Below, one piece after another: positions 7,958 through 16,428 of a stretch of 64,000 nucleotides of DNA. This stretch comes from Anaeroglomus sp964630775. GTDB lineage: Bacteria > Planctomycetota > Phycisphaerae > Sedimentisphaerales > Anaerohalosphaeraceae. The position numbers were made by a program, and so were the translations under genes. Location: the NCBI GenBank assembly GCA_964630775.1, contig CAZVYY010000025.1:1-64000 (forward strand), written 5' to 3'. Every line of letters begins with the position of its first letter. The stretch's first letter is position 1. The notes beneath the pieces are model-generated. The model did no database searches and was not told the origin of the DNA. It worked only from the letters and a program-made list of their open reading frames with translations.

Positions 7958-9717
7958 TAATCCACCTTCCCGATACAATAGAGGCTTTTGGTTGAACGCA
8001 GAAACATCCGCCCCGGAGCAAAGGCCGGCGAGGCGTAACATTCTTCATCGATGGCGCTGCGGCCCAGTTCTTCATACGTCCGCCCGGCCTGGGCGATAAT
8101 CATCTGGCCGTTCTGGCCCAGGAGATAGAGCTTGTCGCCGACGAGGGTCGGGGAGGCATGGCATTCCAGGTCCAGCGATTGCGTATAGACCTCCTTGCCG
8201 TCGGCCAGGTCAAAACAGCTCAGCCCGCCCGAAACCGTCAGGGTCCAGACCAGTTCGCCGTTGCTGACGGGGCTGGCCACATCGGGCATATCGCCCGGCC
8301 CTTCCCAGGCCTTGGCGGATTCGGTCACATCGCCGCCGGCATTATCCAGCCGGAAGGCATAGAGCTTGTCATACGGCTGAAGCGCCACGACCAGCCCGGC
8401 GGCCAGAATCTGCGTCGGGGCAATGTCACTGCCTAAGCATGAGGCTTTCCACAATTCCTGTCCGGTTGCCGGTTCATAGCCTATCACCCACGGCGATCCA
8501 CTGGTTAGAATCTGATAGCCTTTGTCGGTCTTGACCATTGTCGGCGAGGTCCAGGTATTGGGTGTCGGGCGTTTGGTACGCCAGACAATAGCACCATCGG
8601 TAAGACCCAACGCCAGAATTTCGCTGAGTCCCTCCTCACTGCCCTGGTCAAACTGCACAATCACTTTATCCTCAAACACCGCCAGCGACGCTGCATAGCC
8701 ATACGCACTTTCGGGAATGCCCAGAGCCTTCTGCCATTGCACCTTGCCGTCCCGGTCAAAACAGCCGATGTCGCCGGTGGCAAAGATGGCACAGACATAA
8801 TTGCCGTTGGCTGCGGGCGTATTGGCGGCATAGCCAGTCTGTTCCATAATCTCCGGCACTTCGCGTCCCTCTGTTCCGTCAGGCTTGATCTGGCCGGTCC
8901 ACAGCAGCTTGCCGTCTTTGGCGTCGTAACAGAATAATTTCTGTTCCTGGGCCGTCGCACCGGTCAGAAAAACCCGGTCGCCCCAGACGATTGGCGAACT
9001 GAATCCATGCAGCGGGACTTCGGATTTCCAGACAACCCCTTTGTTTTCTTTTTCATTCCAGACAGTCGGGATATCCGGCATCCGGCAGACGCCATCGCCC
9101 CACGGCCCGCGGAAGGACGGCCACTGCTGAGCTACCGCTTCGGCCCAGTCCACGGTCGCGGTGGGCTGCGATTCTGCGGCGGATTGGGGTTGCGGTTGTG
9201 ATGACATAGCTGTTTGTTTTGGCTGGGTGGTAAGAGCCGCATACAATCCCACGGCACCCAGCAGCGCAAGTGTTACCGTAACCGCCAGTCGCGTCTGTCG
9301 CGCCCGCTGAACTTGTTCGGCTGGGCAGGTATCCACTGTCGGTACAACCGGGGCGGGATTGAGCATCGAACGGGCCACAATGAAGCAGACTGCCGCGATG
9401 ACGATGCTGCCGGCCAGATAAATCGTGCCAGTATGGATGAACTGCTGACGCCGCAATTCATTCCGTCGGACGCGGGCGTCCAGGTCACGAATCTTCTCGG
9501 CCAGCGCCTGGTCGGACGGCTTGGCCTGCAGTTGTTCCTTCTGCTTTTGCAGCAGGTCGGTTTGGGCCGGGTCCGTCACTCGAATCTGATACCCCGCCAC
9601 AGCCAGCAGCACCGCGGCAACCACGCCCAGCACCGTCGCTACCACCGAACAGCCCATCAGCCCCTGATACAGCGGCCGCATTTTAATTTGCGTATTATCA
9701 ATGTAATCCATAGTCAT
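7957..9717 (-). CDS. Membrane-anchored PQQ-like beta-propeller protein
   Basis: A 586-residue protein with two N-terminal membrane helices (about 15-45 and 95-120 with this start, separated by a charged heptad-like stretch), a short third hydrophobic segment near 150, then an eight-bladed PQQ_2-type propeller with repeated W-A/P-D-G-K blade signatures (e.g. DAKDGKLLWTG, DRDGKVQWQKAL, DLADGKEVYTQ). The ATG at 9717 overlaps the upstream stop (ATGA). The family covers quinoprotein dehydrogenases and non-catalytic BamB-like scaffolds. No PQQ-binding Cys pair or Ca-binding Asp is evident, so a scaffold or binding role is as likely as catalysis. Its place inside an Fe-S operon suggests it sits with the membrane redox complex. 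Confidence 0.8.
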   Translation of the reverse strand: MTMDYIDNTQIKMRPLYQGLMGCSVVATVLGVVAAVLLAVAGYQIRVTDPAQTDLLQKQKEQLQAKPSDQALAEKIRDLDARVRRNELRRQQFIHTGTIYLAGSIVIAAVCFIVARSMLNPAPVVPTVDTCPAEQVQRARQTRLAVTVTLALLGAVGLYAALTTQPKQTAMSSQPQPQSAAESQPTATVDWAEAVAQQWPSFRGPWGDGVCRMPDIPTVWNEKENKGVVWKSEVPLHGFSSPIVWGDRVFLTGATAQEQKLFCYDAKDGKLLWTGQIKPDGTEGREVPEIMEQTGYAANTPAANGNYVCAIFATGDIGCFDRDGKVQWQKALGIPESAYGYAASLAVFEDKVIVQFDQGSEEGLSEILALGLTDGAIVWRTKRPTPNTWTSPTMVKTDKGYQILTSGSPWVIGYEPATGQELWKASCLGSDIAPTQILAAGLVVALQPYDKLYAFRLDNAGGDVTESAKAWEGPGDMPDVASPVSNGELVWTLTVSGGLSCFDLADGKEVYTQSLDLECHASPTLVGDKLYLLGQNGQMIIAQAGRTYEELGRSAIDEECYASPAFAPGRMFLRSTKSLYCIGKVD

Positions 9718-11003
9718 TTCGTATTCGTGATTGTTTGATTGATTCTTCGCTTCTGTTCCACCGGACAATAGGCAAAACATCGGCCGCAGGCAAAGCAACC
9801 CGCCCGATGAGCTTCGTATTCCTTCCGCACCACCGGGACCGCCGAGGCAATCAGCTTGCCGCCGGCAATCAGGCCCAGCGCGACTCCAGCCATTATGCCC
9901 CCGACCAAAAACCGATGGCGAATGGATACCGCTTCCAGCCGCAGCAGTTGGACATCCTGGCCGCTGGCCCGGAAGGCCTCGCTGGCATCGGTCCGTCCTT
10001 TGACCAGCCCAGCCATTTCCGCATCGATCCGATTGGCCAGCCGCACCGTCGGGTGGGCATCAGCCAGCATCGGATGCAACGCCGAGCCAATCCAGCCGCC
10101 CAACGCCGCTAATATCGGCAGCAGCACAATCAGGAATGCAATCGTGCGTTTGCTACGGGCGGTTTCGGTCGGCGGCAGCGGTTTGGCGGGTTTGACCACC
10201 GCACCGAAGGGACAGGCCTGTTCGCACAGACGGCATTGAATGCATTCGTCCGGCGTAATCTTGACGCGCCATCGTGAAATCCGACTCAGTTGCCGCAGGA
10301 TCACACCGTAGGGACACAGAAAACGGCAATAGGGTCTGCCGACAAACAGCGATATCAGCAGGAAACTGATGCCCAGCACCCACAGGTTCCAGTTGCCGTT
10401 GAAGCGAAAGAAGGTAACAAACGGATCATAGCGGCAAATCAGAAACAGGCTGCCTGTGGCCGCAAACAGCACCGCAAAAGCCAGATACAGATACGCCAGC
10501 AGCCGTAGTGCCGCTTCCAGCGGTTCCGGCACACGCACCGGGCGAATCAGGACAATATCCTGCATCGCCCCCAGCGGACAGACACCCGCACAAAATCCCC
10601 GCCCGAAAAACAAGGTAAAGACCAGCGGCGCCAGAAAGAACACCAGCACCGCCGCAGGCAGGGCATATTCAGAGTTAAACGCCGCCAGGGCAATATTGCC
10701 GATGGAACCCACCGAACAGACACACCCGTGACGGGAAAAACCAAAAAACAGCAGCGAAAACAGCATCAGGCCGACAATCCATTTGCGGCTGCGTTTTTTC
10801 AATGTCAGCCAGGAGGCTGCACCGAGGGCCGCCAGAAGCACCACGCCCCCCACCACATCATGCATCGGCGGATGCGGCATTGGTGTCGTCGGGTGGGGAA
10901 TTTGATAATCCGACTCGAACTGCGGCGGTGGGAACCGCTGCACGCCCCATGCCGTCACAGACAGCAATAGCATCAAACCAATCCATCCGACGTGCCGTTT
11001 CAT
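9714..11003 (-). CDS. NapH/NosR-like membrane polyferredoxin
   Basis: A 429-residue integral membrane iron-sulfur protein. About five to six membrane helices are visible. Membrane-edge Cys motifs FCAGVCPLGAMQD and YCRFLCPYGVI are hallmarks of the NapH/NosR/RdxA family. A 4Fe-4S motif CIQCRLCEQACPFGAV follows the second, and another (CFACGRCFAYCP) lies at the C-terminus. In NapGH such a protein takes electrons from quinol on behalf of a periplasmic partner. The gene overlaps the next one upstream (start 11003, upstream stop 11000) and downstream (ATGA at 9714-9717). An FMN-binding NosR domain was not seen. Confidence 0.85.
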   Translation of the reverse strand: MKRHVGWIGLMLLLSVTAWGVQRFPPPQFESDYQIPHPTTPMPHPPMHDVVGGVVLLAALGAASWLTLKKRSRKWIVGLMLFSLLFFGFSRHGCVCSVGSIGNIALAAFNSEYALPAAVLVFFLAPLVFTLFFGRGFCAGVCPLGAMQDIVLIRPVRVPEPLEAALRLLAYLYLAFAVLFAATGSLFLICRYDPFVTFFRFNGNWNLWVLGISFLLISLFVGRPYCRFLCPYGVILRQLSRISRWRVKITPDECIQCRLCEQACPFGAVVKPAKPLPPTETARSKRTIAFLIVLLPILAALGGWIGSALHPMLADAHPTVRLANRIDAEMAGLVKGRTDASEAFRASGQDVQLLRLEAVSIRHRFLVGGIMAGVALGLIAGGKLIASAVPVVRKEYEAHRAGCFACGRCFAYCPVEQKRRINQTITNTK

Positions 11004-11560
11004 CCCTGACCTTTCAGCAGATAAGGCTTATCGGCGGGCACGCGTTTGAACGCTTGCGGCGGACAGGCCGCTGCGATTGCACACTCGTTGCAATTGACGC
11101 AGCGGTCATGACGCACCTGCAAGAACAGCGAGCCGTTGCCGAACGCCCCGCAGCCTTCCACGCACTTGCCGCAGCCGTTGCACAGCGGTTCGTCAATGGT
11201 GTATTGAAAATACGGATCTTCCACATACGTCCGGATGATCGCCCCGCGCGGGCAGAGCTGATTTTCGGCAGCCGTATCCAGCGCCGAGGGTTCCGGGCGA
11301 TAATAACCCGTGCATAAATCACAATAGCCGCACATCTGGTAGGCATGAACACACTTGACCGCCGATTCCTGCAGGACACAGAACGTCGCGCAGTTGCCGC
11401 AGGCGGTGCACTTGGCAGGGTCAATCTGCCAGACATAGTGCTGCCGGCCGCTCTTGGAGGCCAGAACCGCCCCCGTCCCGGCAAGTCCGGCAAAGCACGC
11501 TCCCCACAGGCCGTCCCGCAGGAAATCACGACGATTGACTGGTTTATCAGGCTGGGTCAT
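11000..11560 (-). CDS. Tat-exported multi-cluster ferredoxin (NapG-like)
   Basis: A 186-residue electron carrier with an N-terminal twin-arginine signal (NRRDFLRDGLWGACFAG, about 8-30), so it is folded with clusters before export. Cys motifs are consistent with about four 4Fe-4S clusters: CTACGNCATFC, CGYCDLC with LCPRGA, CNGCGKCVEGC and CVNCNECAIAAACP. Its arrangement next to a NapH-like membrane protein parallels NapG-NapH, although the middle motif is unusual. It would carry electrons between the membrane protein and a periplasmic partner. It overlaps the downstream gene, and its start overlaps the upstream gene's stop (11557-11560, ATGA). Confidence 0.85.
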   Translation of the reverse strand: MTQPDKPVNRRDFLRDGLWGACFAGLAGTGAVLASKSGRQHYVWQIDPAKCTACGNCATFCVLQESAVKCVHAYQMCGYCDLCTGYYRPEPSALDTAAENQLCPRGAIIRTYVEDPYFQYTIDEPLCNGCGKCVEGCGAFGNGSLFLQVRHDRCVNCNECAIAAACPPQAFKRVPADKPYLLKGQG

Positions 11561-11784
11561 ATTGATTTTCCTGTATGCTGCTTAAACGACAGGGCCTTTG
11601 GATGGCCGCAATTATTCACCATGCCGCACCCGCGACAGCCAACCTGACCTTTGGGGTCCGCACAAGTCTGTCGATTAAGGTCGATTCCGTTGCGGCGTCC
11701 CAGCCAGCCGGTTGCCGCAGCCATTATGCCCACGGTGGCCCATCGCAGGGCGGAACGAAGCCACTGCCGGCGATTGGGGGCCAT
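11557..11784 (-). CDS. Small Tat-signal protein with a Cys cluster, unknown function
   Basis: A 75-residue protein with a twin-arginine motif (NRRQWLRSALRW) and a hydrophobic stretch, followed by a short tail rich in Cys (CADPKGQVGCRGCGMVNNC, then a Gly-His). The four cysteines could hold a metal or a small Fe-S cluster, and Tat export fits a cofactor loaded in the cytoplasm. The ATG at 11784 lies four bases after the upstream stop. An in-frame earlier ATG (11820) would overlap the upstream gene and is less likely. I do not recognise the family. Being locked between redox genes, it is probably a component or maturation factor of the same complex. Confidence 0.7.
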   Translation of the reverse strand: MAPNRRQWLRSALRWATVGIMAAATGWLGRRNGIDLNRQTCADPKGQVGCRGCGMVNNCGHPKALSFKQHTGKSI

Positions 11785-11788
11785 TGTG

Positions 11789-12820
11789 CTATTGCTTTTT
11801 TTCAAATATGCGAACGACATTTTTCACCGTATCCAAAACATATATCCGGCCGGTCTCATCGACGGCCACATCAAAACCTCGGCTCTGGCACTGATCGGGC
11901 GTATCGCAGACCTGCAGCGGCCCCTGCCATTCAAGCTGCTCAGGCCCGGCCACCACACCCACAAACTGCCCTTCGGCATCATAGACCTTGACCCGAACCA
12001 GACCTTTTTCAGTCGTCACAAACGACCCATCGGGCAGGATAGCCATATTGGCCGGATTGCAGCAGCCGCTGAAGCCATCCACCCTCGGCGAAGCCTTGCC
12101 CCAGCTCCATTCCCGATGACCATCCAATGTAAAAGCGACAATCACGTGCCGCCCCGGATCAACAACCCGCAGCAGGCCATCAGAAGCCATTGCAATATCG
12201 AAATACGAGCTGGGAATCACAAAACCCGCATGATCTTCTTTTTGCGGGTCTTTTTCGCCGATGATATTGACGAGGTTTCCCTGTAAATCGTAACGATAAA
12301 TCAGGCCATTGGCAGCATCGGCACATAAAAGCAGGCCTTCATTCAAGACAATAGAAGTCAAAATAGCATTTTTCTGCGGAACGACAAATTGGGTTCGTTT
12401 GGCTCCGGCTTTGTCAAAGATGGTAATGGTATCATTGGACCCGACAATCACGACCCCTTCGTCATCGACAGCAAGGCAGGTTGGAGCGGATTCAAGAGCT
12501 ATTTCTTTTTCTATTTTGCCCGCATCATCTATTTTTACAACCTTCATGTCGCCTGAGACATAAATGCCGTCTTTATAAGCGATTGACCGTGAAGCCTTCA
12601 GGCCGGTGGGGATTGAATTGCCGACTTGCTGATACTTGATTAATTCGGGCGGTACTTTTGCATATTCGGAGATATCATACTGATATTCCGCCGACAGACC
12701 ACTGCCTTTTTCGCCGGTGGCATCATAACGCACCACCGACACAATACTCAGGATGATGGCGACGGCGATGACAATGCCTGCCACAAGGCCGGTGTTGGTC
12801 TTTCCTGTTTTACAGGTCAC
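11789..12820 (-). CDS. Membrane-anchored NHL-repeat beta-propeller
   Basis: A 343-residue protein with one N-terminal membrane helix (about 11-33) and a six-bladed propeller of NHL type. Blades are recognisable by repeats such as IDDAGKIEKEI, YDLQGNLVNIIG, VVDPGRHVIVAFTLDGH, VYDAEGQFVGVV and VDETGRIYVLDTVKNVVRIF. The domain should lie outside the membrane. NHL propellers usually bind proteins or polymers, and no catalytic residues are evident. It is the second gene of the redox operon, 60 bases after the first. Confidence 0.8.
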   Translation of the reverse strand: MTCKTGKTNTGLVAGIVIAVAIILSIVSVVRYDATGEKGSGLSAEYQYDISEYAKVPPELIKYQQVGNSIPTGLKASRSIAYKDGIYVSGDMKVVKIDDAGKIEKEIALESAPTCLAVDDEGVVIVGSNDTITIFDKAGAKRTQFVVPQKNAILTSIVLNEGLLLCADAANGLIYRYDLQGNLVNIIGEKDPQKEDHAGFVIPSSYFDIAMASDGLLRVVDPGRHVIVAFTLDGHREWSWGKASPRVDGFSGCCNPANMAILPDGSFVTTEKGLVRVKVYDAEGQFVGVVAGPEQLEWQGPLQVCDTPDQCQSRGFDVAVDETGRIYVLDTVKNVVRIFEKKQ

Positions 12821-12880
12821 GCTCTATCTCCCAATAAATCGTATTGCGTTTAGCGATTTTAGTCGTTTTAAAAAAAGCAC

Positions 12881-14293
12881 TTATGGCGCGGCGATATCGA
12901 CACAAACCATCGTCGTCAGGTCGCGGACAATCAACCTGCCCTGGACCAATGCCATCGGCCCCCAGCATTCGTGGCCTTCGAGTACTTTGGCCTGGGTCAG
13001 GAGGCTGAACTGGTCGGATCGGGCTTCGATGATTGATAAAAGGCCATCATCGTCCAGAATCACTATCTTTTCGTCTGCAATGATGTATGGCCCAAGTCCA
13101 TATTTGTTCGCTGAACCGCTGGTCCAAATGATTTTTCCGCCCAGGTCCATGCAGACCAACTGCTTATCGGGGCGGACGCCGTAGATGTACCCTTTATAAT
13201 AGATTGGTGTCTGCTGGTCGGCACCAAAGACACTGGCCTTGTGCGTAAACAGCACTTTAGGAACAATAGCTTCGCCCTCTTGTTCCAACTGGAGCATCAT
13301 GCTGCCCTTATTGTATCCGGCAGAGAAAAATAGTTTGCCGTCGCCCACATCCACCGGCGTGGGTACATTAGTGGTCATCTTCCATTGGTCGGTTTTCCAC
13401 AAGACTTTGCCGGTTTCCTGCTCGATTCCCGCCACCCCGCCGCTGGCGCAATAGACATACATCTTTTTGCCGGCAAACTGGGTACTCAGGATAGACGAAT
13501 GCGTCATCTGCCATTTGTCAGGATTTTCGGTCTGCCAGATGACTTTTCCCGTCAAGGCCTCGACCGCAACCATCAATGCCTTGCCGCCGGGAGAAATAAT
13601 GACCCGTCCATTGTCGATACGGGGGCATTGGCCTGCATACCACAGCGGTTCTTTGGTGTCATAGTCCCGGACCAGATCCATCGACCACAGGTATTCGCCC
13701 GTATCTGCTTTCAGACATGTGACATGGCATTTCGGACCCATCGTTACCACAATCCCATCGGCAACTGCGGGGACCGTACGGCTCATGCCGTGATTGCGTT
13801 TGATTTTGAGCGGGTAGGAATAACGCCAGATTTCTTTGCCATCATCAAGACCAAAGCAGCGAATTGCATCGGCCTGTTTTTTCATATCGTAGTCAATAAT
13901 ATAGACTCGTCCGCCGGCAACGGCAGCGCCGGCATAGCCTTCGCCGAGCTGGAGCTGCCATAATTTTGCAGGGCCGGCGGCGGGAAATTCGGATAAAAGA
14001 GGTGTTTTGCCTGTATAAATACCATCATAATTGGGGCCGCGGAAAAAAGGCCAGGATTCAGCGACTTCGGAGGGTTTGCCGTCAAAGTTTTCAAGAGTTC
14101 CGTTCTCCGGCCCGCCAACAGATGCGGCAGAGGCCGACGGACGATGATCCGCCCCGGCAAGACGCAGGGGTACAGTAAACGTCACATAACGATACATCCA
14201 GACTGAAAATAGAGCCACACCCGCTGCTGCCAGCAGGCACGGCAATGTCCATCTAATCCAACGCTGCTGCATAAGAATCCGCTGTTTATCCAT
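12881..14293 (-). CDS. Membrane-anchored PQQ-like beta-propeller protein (operon leader)
   Basis: A 470-residue protein with one N-terminal membrane helix (about 13-34), a spacer, then a PQQ_2-type propeller from about 75 onward. Blade signatures include YTGKTPLLSEFP, CFGLDDGKEIWRYSYP, CLKADTGEYLWSMD, ALTGKVIWQTENP and QETGKVLWKTDQW. This fold is shared by quinoprotein dehydrogenases and by secreted sensor or scaffold proteins common in planctomycetes. It is the first gene of the redox operon and has its own promoter (14326-14354). A perfect inverted repeat sits just before its start codon. Confidence 0.8.
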   Translation of the reverse strand: MDKQRILMQQRWIRWTLPCLLAAAGVALFSVWMYRYVTFTVPLRLAGADHRPSASAASVGGPENGTLENFDGKPSEVAESWPFFRGPNYDGIYTGKTPLLSEFPAAGPAKLWQLQLGEGYAGAAVAGGRVYIIDYDMKKQADAIRCFGLDDGKEIWRYSYPLKIKRNHGMSRTVPAVADGIVVTMGPKCHVTCLKADTGEYLWSMDLVRDYDTKEPLWYAGQCPRIDNGRVIISPGGKALMVAVEALTGKVIWQTENPDKWQMTHSSILSTQFAGKKMYVYCASGGVAGIEQETGKVLWKTDQWKMTTNVPTPVDVGDGKLFFSAGYNKGSMMLQLEQEGEAIVPKVLFTHKASVFGADQQTPIYYKGYIYGVRPDKQLVCMDLGGKIIWTSGSANKYGLGPYIIADEKIVILDDDGLLSIIEARSDQFSLLTQAKVLEGHECWGPMALVQGRLIVRDLTTMVCVDIAAP

Positions 14294-14294
14294 T

Positions 14295-14308
14295 TACGAT
14301 ACATCGTA
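14295..14308. promoter_or_regulatory. Inverted repeat before the redox operon start
   Basis: TACGAT and ATCGTA are separated by two bases, one base before the ATG of the first propeller gene and inside the predicted 5' leader. It could be an operator or a small hairpin at the ribosome entry. No clear Shine-Dalgarno sequence is visible between it and the start. Confidence 0.35.
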
Positions 14309-14325
14309 TCCCCTCGTCTGGCCAT

Positions 14326-14354
14326 ATCATACCCGTTTGCGGTATAAACAGCAA
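14326..14354 (-). promoter_or_regulatory. Promoter of the redox operon
   Basis: On the minus strand TTGCTG (14349-14354) is followed after 17 bases by TATGAT (14326-14331). The predicted transcript begins near 14319 and has a leader of about 26 bases. It lies within the 312-base divergent gap 14294-14605, which otherwise holds only the promoter of the BRO-N gene. Confidence 0.6.
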
Positions 14355-14491
14355 CCCTCCTTTTGGGGAAACAATTGCCTATCTATACTGGATTTACGGA
14401 GGAATGTTTTGAACTTTTTCAGGTTTTGGATTCTGTCGAATTGTTTTTGACAGACAATCTCTACTACCACACATTCTCACTATTAATGCCA

Positions 14492-14520
14492 TTGATTGTC
14501 TTAATATTTCATCATATAAG
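14492..14520 (+). promoter_or_regulatory. Promoter of the BRO-N gene
   Basis: TTGATT (14492-14497) and TATAAG (14515-14520) are spaced by 17 bases, 86 bases ahead of the BRO-N start. The surrounding stretch is clearly more AT-rich than neighbouring genes, which fits a gene of foreign origin. Confidence 0.5.
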
Positions 14521-14605
14521 ACATCGGTTTTTCTTTATTTATATACTTTTTTGGTTACAATAGTGATTGTTTAATTGGAAGGATTTGATTTTTTTGGAGC
14601 TTTAT

Positions 14606-15478
14606 ATGACAGATAAATTGGCCATATTTCAGGGCAAACAGATTCGTCGGACGATTCATAATAACGAATGGTACTTCTCCGTCGTGGATATTATTGCTGT
14701 TTTGACAGACAGTGATAATCCTCGTGATTATTGGTATCGTATGAAACGCCGCGAACAAGAATCCAGCGGCATTGAGTTGTCGACATTTTGTCGACAACTG
14801 AAATTAACTTCTTCTGACGGAAAGAGTTATAAAACAGATGCCGCCAATACTGAATCGGTATTCCGCATCATTCAATCCATCCCCAGTCCAAAAGCTGAAC
14901 CCTTCAAGCGCTGGCTGGCTAAGGTTGGATACGACCGAATCCAGGAGATTGAAAATCCCGAGCTGGCAACACAACGGGCAAGGGCTTTATATCAGGCTAA
15001 GGGATATCCTGAAGATTGGATTGAAAAACGACTACGTTCTATTGCCATACGTGACGAATTGACCGATGAATGGAAACAACGGGGCATTCAGGAAGACAGG
15101 GAGTTCGCAATCTTAACCGCAGATATTTCCAAAGCAACTTTCGGACTAACCCCCTCTGAATACAAAAATTTAAAAGGATTGAAAAGACAAAATCTGCGGG
15201 ACCACATGACGGACCTGGAACTGATCTTCTCGATGCTCGGTGAGGCGGCTACTACGGAAATTACGCGTACTAAGGACACAAAGGGATTCACTGAAAACCA
15301 AATAGCAGCTATTGAAGGCGGAACCATTGCAGGTAATGCCCGCAGGCAGCTTGAACTTAAAACAGGCAAGAGGGTTGTTTCGCCCAAGAATTATCTCGAT
15401 TTGCCACCCAGAAAACGTATCCCCGCGAAACCACGAAAAGGGTTGAATTCGAAGGAAAACAAAAAACGGAATAATTAA
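14606..15478 (+). CDS. BRO-N domain (phage antirepressor-like) protein
   Basis: A 290-residue protein whose first hundred residues (IRRTIHNNEWYFSVVDIIAVL, DPRDYW-like NPRDYWYRMKRRE, TAANTES with the Ala-Asn-Thr-Glu pattern) match the BRO N-terminal DNA-binding domain of phage antirepressors and chromosomal relatives. The C-terminal half (KRLRSIAIRDELTDEWKQRGI, LELIFSMLGEAATTEI) is a helical domain found in chromosomal, possibly damage-responsive, members. The ATG at 14606 has GGAG six bases upstream; an earlier in-frame ATG lacks one. No other phage gene lies nearby, so it is an isolated cargo or domesticated gene. AT-rich codon use suggests transfer. Confidence 0.75.
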   Translation: MTDKLAIFQGKQIRRTIHNNEWYFSVVDIIAVLTDSDNPRDYWYRMKRREQESSGIELSTFCRQLKLTSSDGKSYKTDAANTESVFRIIQSIPSPKAEPFKRWLAKVGYDRIQEIENPELATQRARALYQAKGYPEDWIEKRLRSIAIRDELTDEWKQRGIQEDREFAILTADISKATFGLTPSEYKNLKGLKRQNLRDHMTDLELIFSMLGEAATTEITRTKDTKGFTENQIAAIEGGTIAGNARRQLELKTGKRVVSPKNYLDLPPRKRIPAKPRKGLNSKENKKRNN

Positions 15479-15553
15479 TTTCCAAGATTTCCTGAAAAAT
15501 GTCGTTCTGTGAGCCGTCTATTGATTAAATGACGCTTAATGAAGGATGATAAG

Positions 15554-16387
15554 ATGAAAAAGACAGGTGTGTTCGGAATCGCTGCAAGTCTATTGATGGC
15601 AAGTGGTTGCATCTTCATCTGCAATTCCTGTAACGATCTGCCCTCCAAGGCTGAAAACACCGTGACGGTGTCTCGCGAGATGGGAACGAATCTATTGCTG
15701 GATGCCCAGACCAGCAACGGCAACATCAGTGTCCAGGGACAGGATACCACGACCTGCAGCGTCACTGCTCATATTACCGCCCGGGCAAAGACACAGGAAG
15801 AGGCCCAATCCCTGGCGAATGGAACTCAGATAGTGCTTGAGCTGTCGGATATGGGGATGACGGTTGACATTAAAAAGCCGGATTCTGAGCTGGCAAAGCA
15901 TATTTCGGTCAGCCTGGACATCACTATGCCCGGCCAGAACAAGCTGAACCTGAAAACCAGCAACGGCAATATTCAGGTCGGCAAGATCAGCCAGAAGATT
16001 GATTTGGGTACCAGTAACGGCAACATCACGCTGACGGATACCGCCGGGCCGGTCAATGCCCGGACCAGCAATGGCAATGTACGCTGCATAAATACGCAAA
16101 ACGATATCCATGCCCGCAGCAGCAACGGCAATATTGAGGTGAACTTTGACAAAACCGCCGCCGCATCCGTCATCGATCTCGAAACCAGCAATGGTTCGAT
16201 TACCCTGACGCCGGGGGAGAATTTTTCCGCGAAAATCGATGCCTCCACCAGCAACGGCAAAGTGACTTCCGACCGGCCGATTACCGTGCAGGGGGAATTA
16301 TCCAAGACGTCCATCCGGGGCACCATCGGCGATGGACAGGGCAACTGCCGCCTGCACACCTCCAACGGGTCCATACACATTCATTAG
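15554..16387 (+). CDS. DUF4097-type lipoprotein with TSNG repeats
   Basis: A 277-residue lipoprotein (lipobox LLMASGC near residue 19) made almost entirely of short beta-strand repeats. The motif T/S-SNG-N/S/K-I/V recurs about nine times at 15-25 residue spacing, as in right-handed beta-helical DUF4097/DUF4098 proteins. Such proteins are often linked to membrane stress operons, but no catalytic role is known to me. The ATG at 15554 has AAGGA seven bases upstream. It follows the BRO-N gene by 75 bases and ends 41 bases before the convergent permease gene. Confidence 0.75.
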   Translation: MKKTGVFGIAASLLMASGCIFICNSCNDLPSKAENTVTVSREMGTNLLLDAQTSNGNISVQGQDTTTCSVTAHITARAKTQEEAQSLANGTQIVLELSDMGMTVDIKKPDSELAKHISVSLDITMPGQNKLNLKTSNGNIQVGKISQKIDLGTSNGNITLTDTAGPVNARTSNGNVRCINTQNDIHARSSNGNIEVNFDKTAAASVIDLETSNGSITLTPGENFSAKIDASTSNGKVTSDRPITVQGELSKTSIRGTIGDGQGNCRLHTSNGSIHIH

Positions 16388-16428
16388 AAACCGCATGGAT
16401 AGGATACACCCGCGAAAAACGGGGTGGG

